64,000 nucleotides of DNA from Acetobacter ghanensis (GCF_001499675.1 NZ_LN609302.1:1649896-1713895); one strand, 5' to 3'; positions 30,741 to 40,012 are shown, counted from the first letter of the stretch. The notes: a model not told the origin generated them from the sequence alone. Made by a program: numbers and translations.

Positions 30741-31772
30741 TCAGGCATCCTGCTTTGCTTTTTTGTAAGCCATGACAGAGCGTACAGCGGATTCAATACG
30801 GGCTGCGTCTGGCAGGTACAGCTTTTCCAGCACGGTTGCGAATGGCACGGGCGTATGGGGTGGCACCACTTTGCGTATCGGTGCTTTAAGGGCGTCAAAT
30901 GCCTCTTCCGCCACCAGTGCAGCCACATCTGTCGCCATGTTACAGCGTGGGCTGGACTCATCCACAATAACAAGCCGCCCCGTGTCTTCCACGCATTCCA
31001 GTATGGTTGCACTATCCAGTGGAGATGTCGTGCGTGGGTCAAGGACCGTGCAGCTTATGCCGTCTTTTTCCAGCCGGTCGGCGGCTTCGTTGGCAAAATT
31101 AACCATGCGCCCGAATGCAACAATGGTTACGTCATCGCCCTCACGCGTTAGATTGGCTTCTCCAAACGGGATGGAGTAAGGCTCATCGGGCACCTCATCC
31201 TCGTCGTCATACATTACTTTGTTTTCGAGGAAGATCACGGGATCATCATCCCGTATGGCCTCAATCAGCAGGCCTTTTGCTTCGTAGGGGGAGGATGGCA
31301 CAACAACCTTCAGGCCCGGAATGTGGGTAAACAGTGGGTAAAGCGCCTGACTGTGCTGGGCGGCGGCGTTAAAGCCTGCACCATACATCGCCCGGATTAC
31401 CAGTGGTGTACGGGCCTTGCCACCAAACATGTAGCGGAATTTGGCGGCCTGATTCATGATCTGGTCCAGACAGCAGCCAACAAAATCCACAAACATCAGT
31501 TCAGCAACCGGGCGCAACCCAGTAGCAGCAGCCCCTACGGCCGCACCAATATAAGATGCCTCGGAAATGGGGGTGTCAAACACACGGTCAGGACCAAATT
31601 CGGTATAAAGCCCTTTGGTGACCCCCAGCACGCCGCCCCATGCGTCCGCAATGCCTGCGGTGCCACCCTGCCCGCCAGCAATATCTTCTCCCATAAGAAT
31701 AATGCGTGGGTCACGCTGCATTTCCTGCCGCAGGGCTTCATTAATAGCCTGACGGAAGCTTTTTTTGGACAT
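30741..31772 (-). CDS. acoB: acetoin dehydrogenase E1 beta subunit
   Basis: Beta chain of the thiamine diphosphate E1 that cleaves acetoin to acetaldehyde and an acetyl unit. The start used is MSKKSFRQAINEAL at 31772, with GGAG upstream; 343 residues. A longer frame to 31886 overlaps the end of acoA and is not plausible. Family motifs include ILMGEDIAGGQGGTAG near residue 26, FDTPISEASYIGAAVGAA near 72, and the C-terminal LVIVDESSPRC. It lies 25 bases after acoA and 3 bases before acoC. Confidence 0.94.
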   Translation of the reverse strand: MSKKSFRQAINEALRQEMQRDPRIILMGEDIAGGQGGTAGIADAWGGVLGVTKGLYTEFGPDRVFDTPISEASYIGAAVGAAATGLRPVAELMFVDFVGCCLDQIMNQAAKFRYMFGGKARTPLVIRAMYGAGFNAAAQHSQALYPLFTHIPGLKVVVPSSPYEAKGLLIEAIRDDDPVIFLENKVMYDDEDEVPDEPYSIPFGEANLTREGDDVTIVAFGRMVNFANEAADRLEKDGISCTVLDPRTTSPLDSATILECVEDTGRLVIVDESSPRCNMATDVAALVAEEAFDALKAPIRKVVPPHTPVPFATVLEKLYLPDAARIESAVRSVMAYKKAKQDA

Positions 31773-31797
31773 GACAAATCTCCGTTCTGCTCTTTGC

Positions 31798-32763
31798 TCA
31801 GTAAGAGACGTAAACGTCTGCTTCCAGGTCTTCTGGTTCAGGCAAGGGGGCGATTTTGGCGGCATTGACGGCGGCGTCGATTTCATCTTTTACGCTGGCG
31901 TCAATCTCATCCAGAGCGGATGGCTCAAGCAGGCTTATTTCCGTCACACGCTGCCGGAAGCTTTTGAGGCAGTCATGCTCGGCTCTTAACCGGGCTACTT
32001 CGCCATTCGCCCGGTAAGTCATGGCGTCGCCTTCAAAATGCCCATACCAGCGCGCCAGATGGACGTGCAGCATGACCGGGCCATTCCCTGCCCTTGCATG
32101 GGCTATGGCCGCACCTGCTGCTTCGTAAACAGCAAAAAAATCTGTTCCGTCACAGTCAAAATAAGGCATTCCGAACCCGGCTGCGCGCGCTTTCTGGTTG
32201 CCTGCGCACGCATAGGATGCACCTGTTGCTTCCCCATAGCCGTTGTCTTCACAAACAAACACGGCTGGGAGTTGCCAGACCATGGCCAGATTGAGGCTTT
32301 CCAGAGTGGAGCCTTCATTGGATGCGCCATCGCCATAAAATGCCACGGCAACACCACCATCCTTGAGCACTTTGTGGGACAAGGCTGCGCCACAGATAAG
32401 TGGCGGACCGCCACCAACAATGCCGTTGGCCCCCAGCATTCCCAAAGACAGATCCGCAATATGCATGGACCCTCCCTTGCCGTGACAGACCCCCGTCTTG
32501 CGGCCATAAATTTCGGCCATCATGCCTTCCACCCCAACGCCTTTGGCAATGCAGTGGCCATGACCGCGGTGGGTGCTGGCAATGGTGTCTTTATCTGTCA
32601 GGTGGGCGCAGACACCCACGCCAGATGCCTCCTCACCACAGTAGAGGTGAACAAACCCCGGAATCTCTCCGGTAGCGAATTCAACATGAAGACGTTCCTC
32701 AAAGTCGCGGATTGTCCGCATGGAACGGTAGGAACGCAGAAGAATGTCGTGTGCGATCTGCAT
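31798..32763 (-). CDS. acoA: acetoin dehydrogenase E1 alpha subunit
   Basis: Alpha chain of the E1 component, binding thiamine diphosphate. The TPP motif begins YGDGASNEG and ends CEDNGYGEATG. Upstream are GEEASGVGVCAHL and HRGHGHCIAKG, the conserved histidine region of the E1 alpha family. The start is uncertain: the ATG at 32763 (MQIAHDILLRSYRSMRT) gives 321 residues, close to family length. The frame remains open to a GTG at 32844 without a ribosome binding site. It is the first gene of acoABC and is divergent from the AcoR-like regulator. Confidence 0.92.
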   Translation of the reverse strand: MQIAHDILLRSYRSMRTIRDFEERLHVEFATGEIPGFVHLYCGEEASGVGVCAHLTDKDTIASTHRGHGHCIAKGVGVEGMMAEIYGRKTGVCHGKGGSMHIADLSLGMLGANGIVGGGPPLICGAALSHKVLKDGGVAVAFYGDGASNEGSTLESLNLAMVWQLPAVFVCEDNGYGEATGASYACAGNQKARAAGFGMPYFDCDGTDFFAVYEAAGAAIAHARAGNGPVMLHVHLARWYGHFEGDAMTYRANGEVARLRAEHDCLKSFRQRVTEISLLEPSALDEIDASVKDEIDAAVNAAKIAPLPEPEDLEADVYVSY

Positions 32764-33001
32764 GTCTGCCCCCAGAGCTAATGCGCCGTATGGGTTGAGT
32801 GACAACGGACTGAGTTCCACTCCATTCCATGGGAGGGAAAACACAGTACGGAACGGGTATGCACTCAGTTATGGGGAGACATGCCGGAGGGTAAAGGCGG
32901 CACAAAATTCTTCTCACGCGTATTTGAGGACGGTGGAGATGAAGTGTCGCAGATCCGAAACGTAATACACGCAGGATACACCCTTGCATGGGCGAAAGCA
33001 G

Positions 33002-33934
33002 ATGAATTCGATTGCTTTGTCTTCTGGCGTATGGTCAACCCTCCCGCCACTGATCAGAAAATCATGGCGGCGCTGTGCAGAGCAGTATGGCATTGCTGCG
33101 GATAGTGCGCTGACGAGAGATGTCCTGTGTTCAGCTGAATTGCGGCAGGCGCGCGAACGTATGGGCGTGACTATGAAAATAGCTGACCCCGAGTTGGATC
33201 GGTTGCATGGCATAGTCTCCACGCTGGATTATAATGTGCTGCTGGCGGACCCTGCCGGTATTGTTGTTGCCCGTCGTGGTGCGCCTCCTTTTGAGAAGGG
33301 TTGCCGCCGCTGGCACCTGTGGCCCGGTGCCAACTGGGCTGAGGCCGAGGCCGGGACCAATGGCATAGGCACCTGCCTGATGGAGGGGCAACCTGTTACA
33401 GTCCATCGTGACCAGCATTGGCGCACTGGGTTGCGTTATCTGACCTGCTCGGCCGTACCTTTTTATGGTCCGAATGGCTGCGTAGCTGGGGCGCTGGATG
33501 CCAGCTCAATCCGTGCGGACCCATCGGGGCGGATCGCTTTGATGATGGAGGCGGTGCTGATCGACGCTGCACGCAGGCTGGAGAGGCGGAGTTTTCTGGA
33601 AGCTTTCCGGAGCAGGACAGTTTTGTTGCTGGGGGAAGGCAATGGCATCTCTCTGCCCATGATCGCACTGGATGACAAACGCATAGTGGTTGGTGCAACA
33701 TTTGCCGCCAGAGCCATGCTGGGGATCGAAAATACCGAGGTTGCAAGTGTATGCTTTGATCTGGGAGCAGGCACCGCAGGTGTGCCTGATTTTCAGGAAG
33801 CGGAGCGGACGGTCATAGAAGGTGCTCTGGCTATGTCGCAGGGCAAGATTGCTCCTGCCGCTCGTCTGCTGGGGGTCAGTCGTTCGACCTTGTACCGTAA
33901 GTTACGGTCGATGGCGCATGGAGCCGTCTCCTAG
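33002..33934 (+). CDS. AcoR-like regulator with GAF and Fis domains but no AAA+ domain
   Basis: The 310 residues resemble AcoR, the sigma-54 activator of acetoin genes, at both ends. The N-terminus has RKSWRRCAEQYG and SAELRQARERMG, followed by a GAF-type sensor (HGIVSTLDYNVLLAD, GTNGIGTCLMEG, YLTCSAVPFYGPNG). The C-terminus is a Fis-type helix-turn-helix (ARLLGVSRSTLYRKL). The roughly 240-residue AAA+ domain that sigma-54 activators need is absent, with no frame break to explain it. So it probably controls a sigma-70 promoter. Divergence from acoA makes acoABC the likely target. The ATG at 33002 is preferred; a TTG at 32984 is in frame. Confidence 0.82.
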   Translation: MNSIALSSGVWSTLPPLIRKSWRRCAEQYGIAADSALTRDVLCSAELRQARERMGVTMKIADPELDRLHGIVSTLDYNVLLADPAGIVVARRGAPPFEKGCRRWHLWPGANWAEAEAGTNGIGTCLMEGQPVTVHRDQHWRTGLRYLTCSAVPFYGPNGCVAGALDASSIRADPSGRIALMMEAVLIDAARRLERRSFLEAFRSRTVLLLGEGNGISLPMIALDDKRIVVGATFAARAMLGIENTEVASVCFDLGAGTAGVPDFQEAERTVIEGALAMSQGKIAPAARLLGVSRSTLYRKLRSMAHGAVS

Positions 33935-33951
33935 ACGTCAGACCGGAGGGT

Positions 33952-35157
33952 CTACAGCTGGTCTTGAACAAATGGCAGGACTTTCTGGCAGATGACCAGC
34001 TCCTCATGCGTTGGCTCGACCCGGACACGTATGGTGCTTTCGGGTTGGCTGATAATGCTGGCGTGTCGTGAGTTGGCATCGTCATCCAGTTTCAGGCCCA
34101 GCCACCCCAGAGCGCCGCATACATCTTTGCGCAAGGTGGCATCGTGTTCCCCAATACCTGCCGTAAAAACAATACCATCCAGCCCTTCCATAATGGCGAC
34201 CAGTGCGCCAATTTCCTCTACAATGCGGTAGGCAGACAGCGAAAGAGCCTGCTGAATATGGGTGCGTAGGAGCGGATCTGTTTCATGGGCCAGATGCGCG
34301 CGCAGTACTCGCATATCGGATGACAGGCCGGAAACTCCCAGAAGGCCGGATTGGTGGTAGAGCGTGTTGACCAATATGTTCCAGTCGGCATTTTCCTCTT
34401 TCAGCATGTAGAGGAGTGCGCCCGGATCAATCATCCCGCATCGGCTGCCCATCATCAGGCCGTCCAAAGCAGAAAACCCCATTGTGGTTTCCAAACTCTT
34501 TCCGTCTTTCAGGGCGCATAAGCTGGCCCCGTTACCCAAATGGGCCAGAATGGTACGCCCGCTTGCCAGTTCGGGGTCAATTTGCTGGAGGCGTTGCGCT
34601 AGAAAATCGAAGGAAAGACCATGAAAACCATAACGGCGCACGCCTTTCTCTTTGTATCTTTGTGGGAGTGGCAAAAGGCGGGCAATGTCGGGAATGGTCC
34701 GGTGGAAAGCGGTATCAAAACAGGCGATCTGCGGCAGGTCCTGGTCGTATTCGGCAATGTTATGGACAGGCGCTAATGTTTGAGGCTGATGGAGGGGGGC
34801 AAAGGGCGTTAACGCTTCAAGTTGCTTCAGAACAGTTGGGGTAACGCGCACGGGGTCTAAAAAGTCTGGACCGCCATGGACAATTCTGTGGCCAATACCA
34901 ACAATATTATGCTGCCTCTGTTCGTGCTCTTTTAGCCAGTTGAAAAGAAATTCTAAAGGTTTGTTTTTGTTTAGAGCATGGGTTTGTTTCTCAATAGTCT
35001 GGTCGTTCTGGTTTGATGCAAAAAAATGGAACACATCTTCGTCGTATTCCAGCCGTCCCTTGATGAGTTTTTCGATAAGTGACTTTTGTTCTATTGCAAA
35101 AACAGTAAATTTCAGGCTGGAAGAGCCCGCGTTAAAAACAACTATAATATTAGACAT
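33952..35157 (-). CDS. ackA: acetate kinase
   Basis: Interconverts acetyl phosphate plus ADP with acetate plus ATP. The 401 residues show the N-terminal phosphate-binding VFNAGSSSLKFTVF near residue 6, GHRIVHGG near 107, ACFDTAFHRTIP near 165, YGFHGLSF near 195, and FTAGIGEHDATLR near 340. It lies 27 bases downstream of the phosphotransacetylase, so the two form an acetate/acetyl-CoA operon. It is convergent with the AcoR-like gene. Confidence 0.97.
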   Translation of the reverse strand: MSNIIVVFNAGSSSLKFTVFAIEQKSLIEKLIKGRLEYDEDVFHFFASNQNDQTIEKQTHALNKNKPLEFLFNWLKEHEQRQHNIVGIGHRIVHGGPDFLDPVRVTPTVLKQLEALTPFAPLHQPQTLAPVHNIAEYDQDLPQIACFDTAFHRTIPDIARLLPLPQRYKEKGVRRYGFHGLSFDFLAQRLQQIDPELASGRTILAHLGNGASLCALKDGKSLETTMGFSALDGLMMGSRCGMIDPGALLYMLKEENADWNILVNTLYHQSGLLGVSGLSSDMRVLRAHLAHETDPLLRTHIQQALSLSAYRIVEEIGALVAIMEGLDGIVFTAGIGEHDATLRKDVCGALGWLGLKLDDDANSRHASIISQPESTIRVRVEPTHEELVICQKVLPFVQDQL

Positions 35158-35184
35158 GGACGTAATTCCACGGAGTATAACGGC

Positions 35185-36189
35185 TTAAAAAGCTGCGTCC
35201 TGTTGCGCCAGATGTCTGGCGTAGAGCGCGCCGATGGCAGCAGACGCCAGACGTGCCTGCACGCTATCCGCCCGGCTGGTCAGCACAATGGGAACCTTGG
35301 CGCCAAGTGCTATACCCGCTGTTTCTGCTCCCGCCATAAAAACCAGATTTTTGGCGAGCATATTGCCCGCTTCCAGATCGGGGGTGACCAGAATTTGTGC
35401 CTGACCAGCTACGGCAGATGCCAGACCTTTTATTCTGGCTGCTTCCGGGTTTATGGCGTTATCCATAGCCAATGGCCCGTCCAGCACGCCCCCTGTAATT
35501 TGCCCGCGTTCAGCCATTTTGCAAAGACTGGCAGCATCCAGTGTGCTGGGGATCTTGGGGTTGATGACTTCTACGGCTGAAAGAATGGCAACCTTTGGCT
35601 GTCCCAGCCCTAGTCCCACATGGAGGTCTATGGCGTTCTGGACAATGTCTCGTTTGGTTAAAAGATCAGGAAAAATGTTGATGGCCGCATCAGTTACAAA
35701 AAGCAGGTTTTTGTAATTCGGTACGGCAAGCAGAAAAACATGGCTGATCCTGCGTTCCGTAGAAAGCCCATTAGCTGGGTTAACAACGGCATGCATAAGT
35801 GTATCGGTATGCAGGCTGCCCTTCATAATGCCTTGAACGTGGCCGGTTTTGACCAGTTCTATGGCCGTTTGAACTGCTTGTTGGGGTGTTGAAGCGTGGA
35901 TGATTTGATAGGGGGCGAGGTTAATTTTGTGTTGTAGAGCCGTTTTGCGGATGCAGGCTTCATCACCGATTAAAACAGGCTGGATAATGCCTTTTTCGGC
36001 AGCATCCAGCGGGCCAGCCAGAGCATGTTCTTCGCATGGCCAGACAAGGGCGTAAGGAACAGGAGCATGACACAGAGCGCGATTAATGAGTGTCGTAAAA
36101 AGCTGATGAGACGTCGAGGCGCGAATATTAGGGTGTGTTTCTGAAAAAAGAGAGTTCGCCTGTATCATATTCGGTATGGCCCGCTGCAT
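35185..36189 (-). CDS. phosphate acetyltransferase, short phosphate acetyl/butyryltransferase type
   Basis: 334 residues of the phosphate acetyl/butyryltransferase family, converting acetyl-CoA and phosphate to acetyl phosphate. Family segments are visible: VQGIMKGSLHTDTLMHAVV near residue 117, LFVTDAAINIFPDL near 165, DGPLAMDNAINPEAA near 240, and VPIVLTSRADS near the C-terminus. It lacks the N-terminal DRTGG domain of the long Pta form. Pairing with ackA argues for acetyl rather than butyryl groups. The ATG at 36189 is used; the Met at 36168 is a reasonable alternative, and neither has a clear ribosome binding site. Confidence 0.88.
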   Translation of the reverse strand: MQRAIPNMIQANSLFSETHPNIRASTSHQLFTTLINRALCHAPVPYALVWPCEEHALAGPLDAAEKGIIQPVLIGDEACIRKTALQHKINLAPYQIIHASTPQQAVQTAIELVKTGHVQGIMKGSLHTDTLMHAVVNPANGLSTERRISHVFLLAVPNYKNLLFVTDAAINIFPDLLTKRDIVQNAIDLHVGLGLGQPKVAILSAVEVINPKIPSTLDAASLCKMAERGQITGGVLDGPLAMDNAINPEAARIKGLASAVAGQAQILVTPDLEAGNMLAKNLVFMAGAETAGIALGAKVPIVLTSRADSVQARLASAAIGALYARHLAQQDAAF

Positions 36190-36245
36190 GTGGTCTGCTT
36201 AACGTGCCGCATGGCGGGAAAACACACCATGGCCTCGCACTGCCC

Positions 36246-37322
36246 TTAATGAATAGGCGAAGAGGGTATTTTGGCAGATACAAGATTGGGTGATTGGTTT
36301 TGTGCCGTAGCAATATTGGACGGAGGTGTGCTGTCTATAACAATGACGGCCATGCCCGCCAAAGGGGACGGCGTTCTGTCTGGGCGTAATAGGGCCTGAA
36401 AACGCCTGTCAGTAGCTGCTTTCCGTTCGTATTCGGCATCCAGCAGGCCATTTTTATCTATGAAGATATTAAGGGAGGCGGGAATGCGGATACAGCCTGC
36501 TGAAGCCATATGGCCAAGTTGCCGTTCTAGAAAAACGGGGTCTGTTGCGTGCATTTCCAGTCGGATGGGGCCCTGTTCCCGACTGGGTAGCCATCCTTTT
36601 TCCGCAACCTGCCAACCAAAATCCCATACACGCATACCTTTGGTACCATTGCCCATAATGCCATTTTGGTTTTTTGTGCCCTGAGCTCGATAGCCCAGCC
36701 GGTCTGTTGAGTTGGTAAAAATGCCTAAGGGCGTAATGTAGTGGTGCTTGCGGCCAATTGTTCCAGTCGAGATGCGTGTGCAACCGATGATATTCCAGTC
36801 CGGGGTATCCGGCCGCGCCAGAACAATACAGGCGCGTTGCACACTGGGGTTCCGGTCTACGATAATAACCGTCTGTGATGTTTGAATGGCGTATCCCGTC
36901 TGGCCGATTTGCTGGTGCGCCAAGGTCAACCACGTGTGTTTTTGGGTTTCCGTCGGTTTGAACGCAACGGGCACATCTTTTTGGAAGAGGCGCTGAAGTC
37001 GCTGGATTTCAGCTTGTATCTGACCATCATCCAACTCAACACTTGGTGTTGGTGTGACTGTTAGAGACGTAGTTTGTGCGGGTTTGGCTTGTGCAGCTTT
37101 TGCCGTTCCCGGCCCTATGAGGGGCTTGTTCTTTGGGGTAACATGGAGGGGAGCCCCAATATCGCCATTAGGAAAAAAGACGTGGGGCGAGGATGCTCCA
37201 ACAGCCTTGGAGAGTTCCTCGGCAAAGTCTGTGCTGGGAGAATAAGGTGCCGCCTGAAGAGTTTGAGCGGCAAAAAGGCAGCCAAACATAATCGGGAAGA
37301 TTAAGTGTTTCGCCGCGCCCAC
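36246..37322 (-). CDS. L,D-transpeptidase (YkuD domain) with signal peptide
   Basis: 358 residues, probably exported: a GTG start (AGGAG eleven bases upstream) leads into the hydrophobic signal LIFPIMFGCLFAAQTLQAA (residues about 7-25). A Pro/Thr-rich region follows, then the YkuD domain from about residue 125 to 300. The catalytic motif is HMASAGCIRIP, with the nucleophile Cys in S-A-G-C-I-R. L,D-transpeptidases form 3-3 crosslinks, attach lipoproteins to peptidoglycan or, in acetic acid bacteria, make unusual 1-3 (L-Ala-mDAP) crosslinks. Which applies here is not shown by the sequence. A tail of about 60 residues follows the domain. Confidence 0.85.
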   Translation of the reverse strand: MGAAKHLIFPIMFGCLFAAQTLQAAPYSPSTDFAEELSKAVGASSPHVFFPNGDIGAPLHVTPKNKPLIGPGTAKAAQAKPAQTTSLTVTPTPSVELDDGQIQAEIQRLQRLFQKDVPVAFKPTETQKHTWLTLAHQQIGQTGYAIQTSQTVIIVDRNPSVQRACIVLARPDTPDWNIIGCTRISTGTIGRKHHYITPLGIFTNSTDRLGYRAQGTKNQNGIMGNGTKGMRVWDFGWQVAEKGWLPSREQGPIRLEMHATDPVFLERQLGHMASAGCIRIPASLNIFIDKNGLLDAEYERKAATDRRFQALLRPDRTPSPLAGMAVIVIDSTPPSNIATAQNQSPNLVSAKIPSSPIH

Positions 37323-37744
37323 CGGGTTGTGTTCTCCTGTAACTTAAGTGTCGGAGACTATGGCACTTCTTGCTTCCAAGCGGAATATCCAAGATGGCAT
37401 GTTTGTTTCTGATGCGTTGCATGTAAGGGCTGCGCAAAGGTCGCACCTTGGCTTGCGGCCATAGATCAAAGACACGCTAAGTTATTGAATTAATGGTGTA
37501 ATTTTTACAAACAAGCTTCAAGGTCTCCCCTTCCCTCGCTCCTGATCCGTAGGGGCTTGGCATTATGGGATTATCTACTCATTCAGCATGAAACCGCAGG
37601 TGCTTCGGTGGGGATCAGGCAGATCGACTGTGTTCTGAACACCACAGAATCTTAGCAGTCTGGATGTTCCTGACTGGATGTTGTTGACAGTAATTATTAA
37701 TTGCATATATCTGCGCTATTCACATTTTTGTGGTGGAAAGACCT
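37323..37744. other. intergenic region before the TonB receptor operon (422 bases)
   Basis: Divergent promoters for the L,D-transpeptidase and the TonB receptor operon should lie here. The right end holds a good sigma-70-like promoter (37684-37711). I checked for a cobalamin riboswitch B12 box and saw none. No gene is supported. Confidence 0.45.
37684..37711 (+). promoter_or_regulatory. probable promoter of the TonB receptor operon with overlapping palindrome
   Basis: TTGACA (37684-37689) and TATATC (37706-37711) are 16 bases apart. The spacer contains the perfect palindrome AATTA-T-TAATT (37692-37702) in an A+T-rich tract. Its position would let a bound repressor block RNA polymerase, as Fur-type iron repressors do. 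The match to a Fur box is only general. Confidence 0.45.
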
Positions 37745-40012
37745 ATGAGACATTCAGCCTCACTGGCTAGCTTTGTTATGCCTGCCACACTGCTTCTATG
37801 CTCCCCTGCCGCCATGGCCGCAGGTTCGGACACCGTGCTTGTTGATCAAGAAAGCAAGTCCGAGGAAAGCGAGAAAAAAAAGGACAAGAAACCGGAAGTT
37901 GTTATTGTAACCGCAACGGGGCTGTCTCAGGCCGCGTCTTCCACCAAAACCCGAACACCTATTATTGAATCCCCTCAGTCCATTTCCATCGTTAGCCGTG
38001 AGGAAATGGAATTACGGGCTACCCCTACAGTTGCGGATGCTCTGGCCTACACGGCCGGGGTTCAGGCTGAACCATCGGGGATAGATAGCCGCGTGGATGA
38101 AGTTTCGGTTCGAGGTTTTGGCGCGGGCGGTTTTTCCTCCAACAATAACTTTGTTGATGGTCTGCGCCTTCCGTCCGGAGGGCAATGGACGCGCACATCG
38201 TTTGACCCCTTTGCATTGCAGCAGATCGAGGTGCTGAAAGGTCCATCCGGTGCATTATACGGGCAGACCGCTCCGGGCGGCATTGTTAATCTGACCACCA
38301 AGCGGCCAACGCAGAAACAACACGGAGAGTTTTTTCTTCAGACAGCCGGTTTTACTGATCTGGAAAACTGGCAAGGCCAAGCTGCGGGAGATGTATCCGG
38401 TGCGCTGAACAAGAAAGGCACAGTGCTGGGGCGTATTGTTGCGCTGGCCCGCTACGGTGGAACACAAGTTAATGATGTTTCCATCGGTCGTTACTATGTT
38501 TCTCCTAGTCTGACATGGAAATACGCGGACCATTCTTCTTGGACCCTTTTGGCGCAGTACCAGCGTGATACAGGAGGATCAACGTTTCAGTTCCTTCCAG
38601 CCACAGGCACACTTTACTCATCCAAAGGGCGGTATATCGCCAATAATGCGAATATAGGCGAGCGGGACTGGAATAGTTATGACCGAACACAAGCGCTTGT
38701 TGGGTCGTTTCTTGAGCATCGGTTCAGCCGCTTCATAACGTTACGTAACAACTCTCGTTATACTTATCTTGATAACCTGTACCGGGCGACAGTTCTATCG
38801 GGTGATACGCTTGCGAGCTGTGCGTCTACAATCGTCGGCTGCGTGGCGGGTGAAACTGTTAACCGGCGTGCGGTGGAAGGGCGTGGTCGGTCGCAAGGGG
38901 TAGCAACCGATACCCAGCTTGAAGGCCGACTGGCAACCGGCCCGGTCAAACAGACTTTTCTTGTGGGAACAGACTATTTTTATACCAACTGGGAAAGCTC
39001 GCGAGACCTTGTCTCCCCTTCCCTTGTTTTGCCTCAACTGGATATTTTTAATCCGTCCTATCGTGGCGCTACAGGGTACGCTGGTGCACTGACGCCACAG
39101 GTTTATACAGGAACAGAAAGCCACCAGAATGGCATTTACTTTCAGGATCAGATCAAGTTCGACCGGCTGCGTGTTACCCTCGGAGGGCGGCAGGACTGGG
39201 CGCGGGATGATACGCTGAATATCCTGACTCAAAAGCGGTATATCACCACGTCCCAGGCTTTCACGTGGCGGGCGGGTGCTGTTTACCTGTTTGACTTTGG
39301 CTTGGCGCCTTACTTCAGTTACGCAACATCGTTTCAGCCACAGGTCTCAGACCCATCAACCTCTCTGGATGGCCTTCCCTTTAAACCAACGACGGGGGAT
39401 CAGTATGAAGCGGGGTTACGCTACCAGTATGGCAAAAGCATTTATGTAACGTTTGGTGCGTACCAGATTACGCAACAGAACATGACGACCCCAGCGGCAA
39501 GTGGTGTGACGTGCGGCACATCAACTTGCCTTGTGCAGACCGGAGAAGGCCGCGTAAGAGGGCTGGAACTGGAAGGGCGTGCCAATCTGCCGTGGGATAT
39601 GGCCATTATCTTTACAGGAACCCGGAGTGATGCGCGGGTAACGGAGACCAACACAGCCTCCCAACTCCATAATTACCTGCCGCAGGCGCCCAAATGGATG
39701 GCTTCTCTCTTTGCAGACCAACGCATTCGTTCCGGAGCGTTCAAAGGCACGGGAGTGGGTGGCGGTGTGCGTTACACGGGCCACAGTTATGGTGATACGG
39801 CCAATACGCTCTCTATCCCCGGCTATACTCTGTTCGATATGTTCCTGCGCTACGATGTAGGCGAAGCGCATCCGCGTTATAATGGACTGTCGTTTTCGGT
39901 GAACATGCGTAATATTGCCAATAAGCGATTTGTGGCAACGTGTACGGCTCTTGCGGCCTGTTATTATGGGCAGGGCCGGAGTTTGACGATGCGGTTGGAG
40001 TACAAATGGTAA
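37745..40012 (+). CDS. TonB-dependent siderophore receptor
   Basis: Outer membrane 22-stranded barrel that imports ferric siderophores using TonB energy. From the ATG at 37745 it has 755 residues: signal peptide to about residue 26 (LLLCSPAAMAAG), a charged Lys/Glu stretch, a TonB-box-like VVIVTATG, and a plug domain (about 65-180; VRGFGAGGFSSNN, VLKGPSGALYGQTAPGGIVN). The barrel ends in the aromatic-terminated LTMRLEYKW. The stop overlaps the next start, so the receptor is coupled to a DUF3325 / DUF3649 / PepSY set typical of ferric siderophore reduction. The siderophore is unknown. Confidence 0.93.
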   Translation: MRHSASLASFVMPATLLLCSPAAMAAGSDTVLVDQESKSEESEKKKDKKPEVVIVTATGLSQAASSTKTRTPIIESPQSISIVSREEMELRATPTVADALAYTAGVQAEPSGIDSRVDEVSVRGFGAGGFSSNNNFVDGLRLPSGGQWTRTSFDPFALQQIEVLKGPSGALYGQTAPGGIVNLTTKRPTQKQHGEFFLQTAGFTDLENWQGQAAGDVSGALNKKGTVLGRIVALARYGGTQVNDVSIGRYYVSPSLTWKYADHSSWTLLAQYQRDTGGSTFQFLPATGTLYSSKGRYIANNANIGERDWNSYDRTQALVGSFLEHRFSRFITLRNNSRYTYLDNLYRATVLSGDTLASCASTIVGCVAGETVNRRAVEGRGRSQGVATDTQLEGRLATGPVKQTFLVGTDYFYTNWESSRDLVSPSLVLPQLDIFNPSYRGATGYAGALTPQVYTGTESHQNGIYFQDQIKFDRLRVTLGGRQDWARDDTLNILTQKRYITTSQAFTWRAGAVYLFDFGLAPYFSYATSFQPQVSDPSTSLDGLPFKPTTGDQYEAGLRYQYGKSIYVTFGAYQITQQNMTTPAASGVTCGTSTCLVQTGEGRVRGLELEGRANLPWDMAIIFTGTRSDARVTETNTASQLHNYLPQAPKWMASLFADQRIRSGAFKGTGVGGGVRYTGHSYGDTANTLSIPGYTLFDMFLRYDVGEAHPRYNGLSFSVNMRNIANKRFVATCTALAACYYGQGRSLTMRLEYKW

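Noticed and set aside
31773..31886. N-terminal extension of acoB into acoA
   Set aside because: It overlaps the acoA coding end, while the internal ATG at 31772 has a GGAG ribosome binding site and family-like first residues.
32764..33001. Sigma-54 promoter between acoA and the AcoR-like gene
   Set aside because: No TGGC-N8-TTGC-like pair was found on the minus strand.
37323..37744. Possible cobalamin riboswitch before the TonB receptor
   Set aside because: No B12-box-like core was seen, and the receptor reads as a siderophore type rather than BtuB.
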